From an uncultured Lachnoanaerobaculum sp. (GTDB lineage Bacteria; Bacillota; Clostridia; Lachnospirales; Lachnospiraceae), in assembly GCA_946999385.1 (NCBI GenBank), contig CAMQCZ010000001.1, positions 45,602 through 109,601 on the forward strand: a stretch of 64,000 nt of DNA, written 5' to 3'. The notes under the pieces were generated by a model, which worked only from the letters and a program-made list of their open reading frames with translations, was not told where the DNA came from and did no database searches. The position numbers were made by a program, and so were the translations under genes. Below, piece after piece: positions 6,473 through 15,351 of the stretch. The stretch's first letter is position 1; every line of letters begins with the position of its first letter.

Positions 6473-9115
6473 TTACTCCTTTGCCTTTAACCATGTTTTA
6501 CCTACTTTAGCTTCAACCTCCAGTGGAGCTTTTAAAGCAACAACATTTTTCATACATTTTTCAACTATATTTTTCACCTCTTCAGCATGTTCATCTAAAG
6601 CTTCTACCAATAATTCATCATGTACTTGTAAAACAATTTTTGCATCATATCCCGATTTTTCTAATTCTTCATCTAAGCTTATCATTGCAAGCTTTATAAT
6701 ATCAGCTGCTGTTCCTTGTATAGGAGAGTTCATTGCAATTCTATCTCCAAAAGCTCTTTGCATAAAATTTGAACTTTTAATTTCAGGTATAGGTCTAATT
6801 CTACCATATAATGTTTTTACATATCCCTTATCTTTAGCTATTTTTACCTGATTATCTAAAAAAGCTTTGATCGAAGGATAGGTTTTAAAATAATTATTTA
6901 TATATTCCTTAGCCTCATTTCTTGATATACTAAGATCTTCAGATAAACCAAAGGCTGAAATACCATAAACAACTCCAAAATTTACTGCCTTTGCATTTCT
7001 TCTTAATTCAGGCGTAACAGAAGCTAATTCTACTCCAAAAACATTTGAAGCCGTTATAGAATGTATATCCTTACCTTGCTTATAACTTTCTATTAATTTT
7101 TCATCATTTGCCATAGAAGCTAAAACTCTAAGCTCTATTTGAGAATAATCAGCATCTACAAAGCTATATCCATCTTTAGAAATAAAAATATCTCTTATTT
7201 TAGAGCCTAACTGTGTTCTAATAGGTATATTTTGCAAATTAGGATCAGTGCTTGATATTCTTCCTGTTGCTGTAACCTTTTGATTAAAGCTTCCATGTAT
7301 TCTCCCATCTTTTGCAATATAATTAGAAAGACCGGATGCATAAGTTGAATATAATTTACTTAATTGTCTATATTCTAAAATTAATTTTACAATAGAATAT
7401 TCAGGAGCTAATTTTTCTAATATATCAGCAGATGTGGAATAACCTGTTTTAGTCTTTTTTCCACCCTTCAAGCCCATTTTAACAAATAAAATTTCGCCTA
7501 ATTGCTTTGGAGAGTTTATATTAAATTCAGACCCGCTTTCTTTATAAATTTCACTTTCAAGCTTAGCAATTCCTAGCTTTAATTCATCAGCGTAAAGCTT
7601 TAATCTATTTTCGTCAACCAGTATTCCGCTCATTTCCATCTTGGCAAGCGAATACACAAGTGGTAATTCTATATTTTTATATAAGTCCATCATTTCAAGC
7701 TCATCTAATTTTTTAAATATATTATCCTTTGACAAAAATAAAATCAAACTCTTCTTTGCAAAATATTCTCTTGCTTTAATATTATCGTTTTTTAATTCAC
7801 AAATAATATCCTTTTTATTAAACAATTCTTGTTCCGAAATCATATTTATATCAAGAAAATCTCTTGCTATATCCTTCGTATCATAGGTATCATTAAGAGG
7901 ATTTATTAAATATGCCGCAAGACTCAGATCATAAAATTTTTCTTTTTGTTTTATATTCAAGCTTTTTAATATATTTTTCAAATCCAAAGTATATAAATCT
8001 ATATCTCTTTTACAAATCTCTGTTAATATTTTCAAATTATCTTTTTCATTACAAGCAAAAATATAGACTTTATTTTTTTCAAAGCATATAGATATTGCTA
8101 ATATATCAAATATATTATAAAGTGAGGTCTTTGAATATATACATTCTACTGTCGCCATTTCTTTAAACTTTATATTTTTCAATATAGAAATAGCTTTTAT
8201 AAAATCGTCAATATATTCATAATTCACTTCAATATTTTCTTTTATATCTTTTATATTAAAATATTTATATAGGCTTTTAAATTCTAATTTACTTATAAAT
8301 TCAAAACTATTTTGATTATAAATATCATCTATGAGCATATCATCTAAATTTATATCTAAATTTACATCTGTTTTGATAGTAGCTAAAAATTTTGAAAATA
8401 CAGCTGATTCATAATCTTCCTTCAATAATAAACCTATCCTTTTAGGTGTGATGCTTTCAAAATTTTCATAGGCATTTTCTATACTATGAAATTGACTTAT
8501 TATTTTTGTTGCACTTTTTTCACCAATTCCCTTTACTCCTTTAATATTATCAGAATTATCCCCCATAAGAGCCTTCAAATCTATAAACTCTAATGGACTT
8601 ACACCATATTCCTCCAATATATCCTTAGGATAGTAATCTTTAATAATGGTCTGACCCTTTACTGTTTTAGGTATACGTATTTTAATATTTTCATCAGCTA
8701 ATTGTAATAAATCTCTATCTCCTGAAATAATTGAAACCTTTAAATCATTTTTTGCAAATTTTTTTGATACTGTACCTAATATATCATCAGCCTCAAAGCC
8801 TTCCTTACTTAATATTGATATATTCATGCTTTCTAATACAGATTTCATTAAAGGTATCTGTTCTCTCAGCTCTGACGGCATTGACCTTCTATTTGCCTTG
8901 TATTCACTATATTCTAAATGTCTAAATGTTGGAGCGGATAAATCAAAAGCAACAGCTAAATAATCTGCTTTTTCATCCTCCAATATTCTCAACATAATAT
9001 TTAAAAATCCGAACACAGCATTGGTATGTATCCCTTTAGAATTACTAAGATCAGGAAGACCATAAAATGCTCTATTCAATATGGAATGTCCATCAATTAA
9101 AACTAATTTTTTCAT
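6473..9115 (-). CDS. polA: DNA polymerase I
   Basis: This 880-residue polymerase fills gaps and removes RNA primers. The 5' nuclease domain occupies about residues 1-290 (DGHSILNRAFYGL, FEADDILG, GDRDLLQLA, GDNSDNIKGVKGIGEKSA). The middle domain, about 310-470, is a degenerate 3'-5' exonuclease: the region that should carry the metal-binding DxE reads ATVECIYS, so proofreading is probably lost, as in many Firmicutes. The polymerase domain has motif A DADYSQIELR near residue 654, motif B with FGVVYGISAFG, and motif C QVHDELL. The start at 9115 follows GGGAGG; an upstream TTG is closer to no site. Its ATG overlaps the stop of the anti-sigma-like gene (ATGA). Confidence 0.97.
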   Translation of the reverse strand: MKKLVLIDGHSILNRAFYGLPDLSNSKGIHTNAVFGFLNIMLRILEDEKADYLAVAFDLSAPTFRHLEYSEYKANRRSMPSELREQIPLMKSVLESMNISILSKEGFEADDILGTVSKKFAKNDLKVSIISGDRDLLQLADENIKIRIPKTVKGQTIIKDYYPKDILEEYGVSPLEFIDLKALMGDNSDNIKGVKGIGEKSATKIISQFHSIENAYENFESITPKRIGLLLKEDYESAVFSKFLATIKTDVNLDINLDDMLIDDIYNQNSFEFISKLEFKSLYKYFNIKDIKENIEVNYEYIDDFIKAISILKNIKFKEMATVECIYSKTSLYNIFDILAISICFEKNKVYIFACNEKDNLKILTEICKRDIDLYTLDLKNILKSLNIKQKEKFYDLSLAAYLINPLNDTYDTKDIARDFLDINMISEQELFNKKDIICELKNDNIKAREYFAKKSLILFLSKDNIFKKLDELEMMDLYKNIELPLVYSLAKMEMSGILVDENRLKLYADELKLGIAKLESEIYKESGSEFNINSPKQLGEILFVKMGLKGGKKTKTGYSTSADILEKLAPEYSIVKLILEYRQLSKLYSTYASGLSNYIAKDGRIHGSFNQKVTATGRISSTDPNLQNIPIRTQLGSKIRDIFISKDGYSFVDADYSQIELRVLASMANDEKLIESYKQGKDIHSITASNVFGVELASVTPELRRNAKAVNFGVVYGISAFGLSEDLSISRNEAKEYINNYFKTYPSIKAFLDNQVKIAKDKGYVKTLYGRIRPIPEIKSSNFMQRAFGDRIAMNSPIQGTAADIIKLAMISLDEELEKSGYDAKIVLQVHDELLVEALDEHAEEVKNIVEKCMKNVVALKAPLEVEAKVGKTWLKAKE

Positions 9116-9459
9116 TTGAAATAACCTCCCTGCCACCAAATACGAAATTGTAACAAAATTGTAACTAAAGTTCCTATTACCAATAAAGAATTCAAGGCAT
9201 AATAAAATATTTTTAATAATTTTATCTTTTTTATATAATTCTTTGATGATTTAAGTTTTTCATTTAAAGCCTTTTCAATATCAAATCCTTTCAAATTAAA
9301 ATCGGAATTTAATCCATGTTTTATTATATAATAAATTTCCAATTCTTCCATGCAAGTATTACAAGCTTCTATATGCTTTATAAAAGCTTCAGCTTCATCG
9401 GCATTTAATTCATCATTAATATAAGAGCGTATCATTCCTTGAATTTTTTTACATTCCAT
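9112..9459 (-). CDS. zf-HC2 domain protein, possible anti-sigma factor
   Basis: This 115-residue protein has a putative zinc-finger anti-sigma domain at residues 1-45, with cysteine at position 3 and the HIEACNTC (HxxxCxxC) motif near residues 29-36. A single membrane segment follows near residues 85-105, so it is probably a membrane-anchored regulator with a cytoplasmic N-terminus. No sigma factor gene is next to it. Its stop overlaps the polA start by four bases, implying translational coupling to DNA polymerase I, an unexpected partner. Without a cognate sigma factor in view the anti-sigma role is inferred from the domain only. Confidence 0.75.
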   Translation of the reverse strand: MECKKIQGMIRSYINDELNADEAEAFIKHIEACNTCMEELEIYYIIKHGLNSDFNLKGFDIEKALNEKLKSSKNYIKKIKLLKIFYYALNSLLVIGTLVTILLQFRIWWQGGYFK

Positions 9460-9480
9460 ATTATCAAGCCTTTCTATAAT

Positions 9481-10974
9481 TTATGCTTCTAAAACTTCTA
9501 TTATTCCATCTATGCTATATTTTTGTGCTGTTTTTAAAACATCATAGCCTAATTCATTACAAGCCTTCGTAGTAATACATCCTATTGATATAAGTTTTTT
9601 TTCCAATTTTTTTTTATCCTGAATCAAAATATCTAAGGCTTTAATACAAGAAGCACTACTTACAACTATATAATCAGCTTCATTTACAGCTTTATTTAAT
9701 ATATCCCTTCTTCTATAATCAACTATAGTTCTATATAAGCTAACATCAGTATAGCTAATACTATTTTCACTAAATATTTTCAATATATCCTTAGCTGAAT
9801 CTGATGACCTGAATAAAATAAGCTTAGAAGATTTATCAATATTTTTTATAATTTCATTTGCCAAATCATATGTTGTATATTTGCTTGGAACAAAGTCAGC
9901 TATAATACCGTATTTTTTCAGTGCTTCTTCCGTCCCGGGACCTATAACTATAAATTTAAGCTTCAACAAGCATCTCAAATCTATTTCTTTTTCTTTAATA
10001 TATTCAAAAAAATGTTTGACTCCATTTGAGCTGGTAAAAATAATATGTGTATAATTTGTAATTTTATCTATATATAAGGAAAATTTTTCTTCATTTTCTC
10101 TTATACATTCAATTATACTTAAATTTATACTTTCTATATTTTTTTCTTCTAATTTTTTACTTAATTTTTTACAAAATTGTCTTGTACCCGGTATCAATAT
10201 TCTTTTATTTATTAATCTTGTATTTTCATCTATAGCTTGCAAATCCAAGCCGGCAACATCTCCAACTATTAATAGTGCAGGTCTTTTGATTTTATCACAA
10301 AAATTAATATTATTTTTTAAAATATCATTCAAAGAAGCTAATGTAAAATTATATCTCTTTTGATCTGCATATGTTCCTCTACTTATAATGCTTACAAAAG
10401 ATTCAGGATTTTTTCCTGCTTTTAAAAGTCCTTCTACTATTTTGTCAATATTAAAGATAGACATCATAAATATTAATGTAGTATCAAGCCTCGATAAAAG
10501 TTCATAATCAATTCTATTAAAACTTCTATCACTACTTTCAGTAGCTGTTACTACATAAAATGATGAATTTAAATTTCTATATGTTATAGGAATACCAAGA
10601 CTTGCCGGTGCAGCTATAGCTGAGGTAATACCTGAAATAATTTCAAAATTGACATTATTATTTTTTAAATAAATTGCTTCCTCTGCTCCTCTTGCAAAAA
10701 TATAAGGATCTCCCCCTTTTAATCTAATTATGTACTCATATTTTTTACTAAGCTCTACTAATAACTTATTTATCTCTTCTTGATTCAAAGAATGCTTTGA
10801 AGCTTTTTTTCCTACATATATAAGCTCACACTCCAATCTTGCTTCATTTAATAAACTAAGTGGAATTAAATTATCAAAAAGTATAACATCAGCTTTTTTT
10901 ATTCTATCAAGAGCTTTTATACTAACTAATGAAGCTAAACCCGGACCGGCTCCAACAAGACTTACTAATGACAT
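9481..10974 (-). CDS. cobA-hemD: Uroporphyrinogen-III C-methyltransferase / uroporphyrinogen-III synthase fusion
   Basis: This 497-residue bifunctional enzyme has an N-terminal SAM-dependent methyltransferase (about 1-245) that makes precorrin-2 and a C-terminal uroporphyrinogen-III synthase (about 255-497). Methyltransferase signatures are LVGAGPGLASLVSIKAL, YVGKKASKHS and RLKGGDPYIFARGAEE. The synthase half is recognised by FTSSNGVKHFFEY, IGPGTEEALKKYG and VVSSASCIKAL. The fusion is common in Clostridia. It sits one base after hemC and ends the tetrapyrrole cluster. Both halves appear intact. Confidence 0.93.
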   Translation of the reverse strand: MSLVSLVGAGPGLASLVSIKALDRIKKADVILFDNLIPLSLLNEARLECELIYVGKKASKHSLNQEEINKLLVELSKKYEYIIRLKGGDPYIFARGAEEAIYLKNNNVNFEIISGITSAIAAPASLGIPITYRNLNSSFYVVTATESSDRSFNRIDYELLSRLDTTLIFMMSIFNIDKIVEGLLKAGKNPESFVSIISRGTYADQKRYNFTLASLNDILKNNINFCDKIKRPALLIVGDVAGLDLQAIDENTRLINKRILIPGTRQFCKKLSKKLEEKNIESINLSIIECIRENEEKFSLYIDKITNYTHIIFTSSNGVKHFFEYIKEKEIDLRCLLKLKFIVIGPGTEEALKKYGIIADFVPSKYTTYDLANEIIKNIDKSSKLILFRSSDSAKDILKIFSENSISYTDVSLYRTIVDYRRRDILNKAVNEADYIVVSSASCIKALDILIQDKKKLEKKLISIGCITTKACNELGYDVLKTAQKYSIDGIIEVLEA

Positions 10975-10975
10975 A

Positions 10976-11890
10976 TCATTTACCCTTACTATTCAAATAT
11001 TTAAAATAGCTTGATTTTTCCTTTATTTTTTTTAAAGCTTGTTCAAAATTATCAGATATATAATCATAATAAAATTCTGATTTTTTATTTGCATACATTA
11101 CCTTTATATTAAATATATCTTTATCTATATTGGTATATATACCGCAAGGAGCGTTACAGGCGGCACCAATATTTAATAAAAATTCTCTTTCAAGCAAAAA
11201 TGCCTTCGTGGTTTCATCATTTTTAAGACTATTAATCAAAGATTCAAAATGATTTTTTCTATATTCTACAGCTAAAATCCCTTGCCCCGGTGCAGGTAAA
11301 AACAATTCAGGATTCAAGCTTTCAAAAAAAAGTCCTTTAAAATCCGAGTTTTCTTCATATTTATTGAGTCTATTTATACCTGCACTTGCTAAAATAATAG
11401 CATCATATTCTCCTGACTTTAGCTTATTTATCCTTGTTTGTATATTTCCTCTCAAATCCTTGATTTGTATATTTTTATTTATTTTTTGTGCTTGTAAGCT
11501 CCTTCTCAATGAGCTTGTTCCGATAATTTTGTCCTTGCCCAAATCTATAAGCTTTGTATCAGCACAGCTTATTAAAACATCACTCAAATCTTCTCTTTTC
11601 AGTATCGGACTTATAGCAAGTCCTTTTTTTATTTCGAGTGGAATATCCTTTGCACTATGTATAGCCAAGTCTATATAGCCTTCTAATAATGCGTCTTCCA
11701 ATTCCTTAGTAAATACTCCTTTTCCACCCATTTTTAACAAAGAAATATCCTGAATCTTATCTCCTAATGTTGACATAGATACTATTTCTATATTAATATC
11801 ACTATCAATTTTTTTAATTTCATTACTTACAATTTCAGTTTGTAATAATGCCAGCTTGCTTTTTCTAGTTCCTATACGAATTGTTCTCAT
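10976..11890 (-). CDS. hemC: Hydroxymethylbilane synthase (porphobilinogen deaminase)
   Basis: This 304-residue enzyme condenses four porphobilinogens into hydroxymethylbilane. The N-terminus RIGTRKSKLALLQTEIV, the loop KDLRGNIQTRINKL and the start of the C-terminal domain EREFLLNIGAACNAPCG are diagnostic; the cofactor-carrying cysteine is the one in GAACNAP. The length is normal. It lies between cbiK and the cobA-hemD fusion, with spacings of 18 bases and 1 base, clearly one operon. Confidence 0.96.
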   Translation of the reverse strand: MRTIRIGTRKSKLALLQTEIVSNEIKKIDSDINIEIVSMSTLGDKIQDISLLKMGGKGVFTKELEDALLEGYIDLAIHSAKDIPLEIKKGLAISPILKREDLSDVLISCADTKLIDLGKDKIIGTSSLRRSLQAQKINKNIQIKDLRGNIQTRINKLKSGEYDAIILASAGINRLNKYEENSDFKGLFFESLNPELFLPAPGQGILAVEYRKNHFESLINSLKNDETTKAFLLEREFLLNIGAACNAPCGIYTNIDKDIFNIKVMYANKKSEFYYDYISDNFEQALKKIKEKSSYFKYLNSKGK

Positions 11891-11908
11891 AAAATTTCTT
11901 TCTTACTT

Positions 11909-12718
11909 TTAAATATCAAATAAATTTTTTATTCTTTTTATAAAAATATCTCTTATTGATTTATATTCTGCCAATCCCTTTAAAATAACTTGGACATTAT
12001 AAGAATTATTCAATAATATATTTTTCCAAGAGTTATCATCATTACCTGACATATCATTTTTCGCATGCTCTCCTGCAACTATCATTAATGGCATCAAAAT
12101 AATATTTTTAATTTTATTATCTTTAATTTGTTCTAATATATTATCAAGATATGGGTATCCTTCTACACATGCAATATATATATTTTTATATTTATTTTCT
12201 TTAAATCTATAATCTAAAGCTGCATATGACGTATTACTATAATGGCAACTTCCATGCCCCATCAACACTAAAGCCGTTTCATTATCATTTATAAAATCCA
12301 AGTTACTTATTTTTTTTATATCAAAATAAATATCCTGTGCTATTATATTAACTAAATTTTGATAATCTTCATCATAAGTCAATAAAGGAGAAGCAAATTT
12401 AATACTTGAAAAATGATTACTATATTTAAGAACATCTCTTTTCATATTTTCATTTTCTACACCATTAATTATATGTGTAGGTACAACTAAAAGGTCTTTT
12501 ATTCCACAATCTATAATTTTTAAAATAGCCTTTGATACATCATTTATATCTATATCAGCTTCTTTCTTTAACTTATTTATTATAATCTTACTTGTCCATG
12601 CACTAAATACCTGAGTATCGTAAAATGTATTTTTTATATCTTCTTCTATTTTATCTATTGTCTTTTTTCTTGTATCCTCATGACTTGTTCCAAAACTTAC
12701 TATTAAAATTGCTTTCAT
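11909..12718 (-). CDS. cbiK: Sirohydrochlorin cobaltochelatase
   Basis: This 269-residue chelatase inserts cobalt into sirohydrochlorin in the anaerobic cobalamin pathway. The sequence VSFGTSHEDTRKKTI at the start, VPTHIINGVEN near residue 100, LMGHGSCHYSN, and VAGEHAKNDMSGNDDNSW are characteristic of the CbiK family rather than CbiX or HemH. It has no signal peptide, so it is cytoplasmic. Its start overlaps the hemB stop by one base (TAATG). Its presence beside precorrin-2 dehydrogenase and the methyltransferase suggests the cluster feeds cobalamin, not only sirohaem. Confidence 0.92.
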   Translation of the reverse strand: MKAILIVSFGTSHEDTRKKTIDKIEEDIKNTFYDTQVFSAWTSKIIINKLKKEADIDINDVSKAILKIIDCGIKDLLVVPTHIINGVENENMKRDVLKYSNHFSSIKFASPLLTYDEDYQNLVNIIAQDIYFDIKKISNLDFINDNETALVLMGHGSCHYSNTSYAALDYRFKENKYKNIYIACVEGYPYLDNILEQIKDNKIKNIILMPLMIVAGEHAKNDMSGNDDNSWKNILLNNSYNVQVILKGLAEYKSIRDIFIKRIKNLFDI

Positions 12719-13689
12719 TATATACTTCCTTCATCAATATATTTAGCTAGTTCTAAAGCAAAATATGTAATATAAATATTAGCCCCTGCTCTAAATGCTG
12801 ATATAGCAACTTCCTTTATCATTTCATCCTCATTAATATACCCTAAGGATGATGCAGATTTTATCATTGCATATTCTCCGCTTACAGAATAAGCCGCTAT
12901 AGGAAGATTAAACTTGCTTGCCTTTAAAACTATATCCAAATAAGCTAAAGCAGGCTTTATAATAATTATATCTGCACCCTCATAAATATCCATCTCAATT
13001 TCTTTTATAGCTTCTTTTGAATTATAATAGTCCATTTGATAAGTTTTTCTATCAGAAAAACTCGGCTTTGAAGATGCAGCCTCCCTAAATGGTCCATAAA
13101 AATTAGAAGCATATTTTACTGCATATGACATAAGTGCTACATTTATAAAGCCTTCATCATCTAAAGCATTTCTTATAAATTCAATCCTTCCATCCATCAT
13201 ATCAGATGGAGCTAAAACATCAGCACCAGCCTTAGCATATGACAAAGAGATCTTTGCCAGATATTCCAAGCTTTCATCATTATCAATTTCTTTATTATGT
13301 ACTATCCCACAATGGCCATGGCTTGTATATTCACACATACAAACATCAGCTATTATAAAAAATTGTGGATAATGCTTTTTAATAAATCTAATACTTTCCT
13401 GAATAATACCTTTATCACTAAAAGCTTCACTTGCAAATTCATCCTTAGTCTTTGGTATTCCAAATAAAAGTATATTGTATACCTTAGCTTGCAAAAGCTT
13501 ATCTAAAATAATATAAAGCTTATCTATACTATATCTATATTGACCTTGCATAGATTCTATTTCTTCATATATATTTTCACCCTCTTTTATAAAAATAGGA
13601 TAAATAAGAGAGTCTTTTTCTATTTTAGTTTCTCTAACTAATTCTCTGATTCTGTAATTATTTCTTAATCTTCTTGCTCTTTTCAACAT
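12718..13689 (-). CDS. hemB: Porphobilinogen synthase (delta-aminolevulinate dehydratase)
   Basis: This 323-residue enzyme joins two 5-aminolevulinate molecules into porphobilinogen. The cysteine-rich zinc site DVCMCEYTSHGHCG marks the zinc-dependent class. The Schiff-base lysine regions YAVKYASNFYGPFREAA and IIIKPALAYLDI are intact. It is three bases from the precorrin-2 dehydrogenase gene and overlaps cbiK by one base. The genes that make its substrate (hemA, hemL) are not in the window. Confidence 0.96.
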   Translation of the reverse strand: MLKRARRLRNNYRIRELVRETKIEKDSLIYPIFIKEGENIYEEIESMQGQYRYSIDKLYIILDKLLQAKVYNILLFGIPKTKDEFASEAFSDKGIIQESIRFIKKHYPQFFIIADVCMCEYTSHGHCGIVHNKEIDNDESLEYLAKISLSYAKAGADVLAPSDMMDGRIEFIRNALDDEGFINVALMSYAVKYASNFYGPFREAASSKPSFSDRKTYQMDYYNSKEAIKEIEMDIYEGADIIIIKPALAYLDIVLKASKFNLPIAAYSVSGEYAMIKSASSLGYINEDEMIKEVAISAFRAGANIYITYFALELAKYIDEGSI

Positions 13690-13692
13690 AAT

Positions 13693-14163
13693 TTAATATT
13701 TAATCTTATTATTTATACTAAGCCTTTCTTCTATATTTTTTCTTATTATTTTAACCTTTTTATGTTGCTCACCATTACAATTTATTGCAATATTTAAATC
13801 CTCAGCCAATATAATAGATGGAAAATAAAAACTACATTCACATTTATTACTTGCATTATTATATAAAATATTATTTTTCTTTGCTAAAATACATATTTTA
13901 GAATTTAATTCTTCATCATTAGTCAAAGCTAATACTACATCAATATTATTAAGATCCGCTTCCTTAAAAGCTCTTATTTCCATATTTATAGAATTGTCTT
14001 TAATAATATTTAAAATTTCATTATCTATACTTCTTGAAATGATTTTTATATTACTATCAAAAAAAAGTAATACTCTAAGCCTTCTTTTTGCGATATTCCC
14101 CGATCCTACTATCAAAATATTTTTATTGCTTATATCAAAAAAAATAGGAAAATATTTATTCAT
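13693..14163 (-). CDS. Precorrin-2 dehydrogenase (CysG N-terminal/Met8-like)
   Basis: This 156-residue protein oxidises precorrin-2 to sirohydrochlorin using NAD. It begins with a Rossmann motif (NILIVGSGNIAKRRLRVLL) and contains VVLALTNDEELNSKI and NNASNKCECSFYFPSI, typical of the CysG-B/SirC family. It is the first gene of the tetrapyrrole cluster. Because cbiK is downstream, its product sirohydrochlorin probably receives cobalt. Family members can also act as ferrochelatases; with so short a protein the dehydrogenase role is more likely. Confidence 0.88.
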   Translation of the reverse strand: MNKYFPIFFDISNKNILIVGSGNIAKRRLRVLLFFDSNIKIISRSIDNEILNIIKDNSINMEIRAFKEADLNNIDVVLALTNDEELNSKICILAKKNNILYNNASNKCECSFYFPSIILAEDLNIAINCNGEQHKKVKIIRKNIEERLSINNKIKY

Positions 14164-14171
14164 AATTATCC

Positions 14172-14200
14172 TTTACAAAATTTATTTAACACCTTATAAT
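14172..14200 (+). promoter_or_regulatory. Sigma-A promoter of the tRNA-Leu gene
   Basis: TTTACA (14172-14177) and TATAAT (14195-14200) are separated by 17 bases on the plus strand; the start would be about seven bases before the mature tRNA. The promoter lies in the short leader of the divergent tetrapyrrole cluster, so the two may interfere. Confidence 0.8.
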
Positions 14201-14213
14201 ATCAATATCTTAA

Positions 14214-14295
14214 GCAGAAATGGCGGAATTGGCAGACGCGTATGGTTCAGGTCCATATGATTTTTATCGTGAGGGTTCGAGTCCCTTTTTCTGCA
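14214..14295 (+). tRNA. tRNA-Leu (anticodon CAG)
   Basis: The 82-base gene folds into a class II tRNA. The acceptor arm is GCAGAAA with TTTCTGC, the D-arm GCG...CGC, the anticodon arm TATGG-TTCAGGT-CCATA with anticodon CAG, a variable arm GAT-TTTT-ATC, and the T-arm GAGGG-TTCGAGT-CCCTT. The discriminator is A and CCA is not encoded. It is the only plus-strand gene in the first 25 kb and abuts the 3' end of the threonine aldolase gene on the other strand. Confidence 0.96.
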
Positions 14296-15339
14296 TTATA
14301 ATAATTCTATCAAGGCTTGCACATCTTCATCCTTTGTTGCAAAGCTTGTACAAATTCTTATTATTGAGCTTGTATCATCATATCTTTCCATATATCCTAT
14401 AACAATATTTTTTTCTAATTCTTTTAATTTCAAATCATCTATTATTATAAATTGCTGATTTGTAAAAGAATCAACAAATATTTTATATCCTTTTTTTATC
14501 AAATTCTCTTTAATTATAAGTGCTTGCTCTACTGCTCTTTTAGATATTTTCATATACAAATCATCTGTAAATAAAACGAGGAATTGTATACCTAAAATTC
14601 TTGATTTAGCAAGCAAGGCACCATTTTGTTTTATTGTAGTTGCAAAGTAGTCTATATTTATTCTATTTCTTATTTCTTCAGGTTTTGGTATTACTATTGC
14701 TTCTCCAAACAAAGCTCCACATTTCGTTCCACCTATATAAAATATATCTACTATATCAGCTAATGAAGGTAAATCAACATCATTTTTAGGACTTGCCAGT
14801 GCATATCCTAATCTTGCACCATCAACAAAAAATAACAAATCATACTTTTTACATATTTGCTTCAGTTCTAAAAGCTCACTTTTAGAATATAAAGTTCCAT
14901 ATTCAGTCGGCTGCGAAATATATAGCATAGCAGGTAGTGCATAATGTTTTTTATTTGGATTTCTATGAAAATTAAATAAATATTTTTTTAATTCTTCAAT
15001 ATCTATTTTTCCTTCATGTGCATTTATAGGTATAATCTTATGTCCACTTTTTTCTATAGCTCCCGCCTCATGATCTAAGATATGCCCTGTTATAGGACTT
15101 ATTATTGCCTCATAATTTTTAAGTCCTGCATTTATAATTGTCATATTAGTCTGTGTTCCACCTGATAAAAAATAAATCTTAGAATTTTTTTGCATACAAG
15201 CACGTTTTATATTTTTACTTGCTTGTATAGAATATTCATCCTCACCATATGGGTTTTGCTTGATATCATTTGTTTCAACTAATTTATCAAGTATTTTCTT
15301 ATGACAAGCTTCACTATAATCATTTATAAAATATAACAT
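14296..15339 (-). CDS. ltaE: Low-specificity L-threonine aldolase
   Basis: This 347-residue PLP enzyme (aminotransferase fold type I) cleaves L-threonine or allo-threonine to glycine and acetaldehyde. Visible motifs are LSGGTQTNMTII, HILDHEAGAIEKSGHK, FVDGARLGYAL and the PLP lysine in YIGGTKCGALFGEA. The length is normal. It could supply glycine for the glycine reductase operon some 12 kb away. The stop codon touches the 3' end of the tRNA-Leu on the opposite strand. It is 12 bases from the aminopeptidase gene. Confidence 0.93.
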   Translation of the reverse strand: MLYFINDYSEACHKKILDKLVETNDIKQNPYGEDEYSIQASKNIKRACMQKNSKIYFLSGGTQTNMTIINAGLKNYEAIISPITGHILDHEAGAIEKSGHKIIPINAHEGKIDIEELKKYLFNFHRNPNKKHYALPAMLYISQPTEYGTLYSKSELLELKQICKKYDLLFFVDGARLGYALASPKNDVDLPSLADIVDIFYIGGTKCGALFGEAIVIPKPEEIRNRINIDYFATTIKQNGALLAKSRILGIQFLVLFTDDLYMKISKRAVEQALIIKENLIKKGYKIFVDSFTNQQFIIIDDLKLKELEKNIVIGYMERYDDTSSIIRICTSFATKDEDVQALIELL

Positions 15340-15351
15340 ATATATCTCCTG

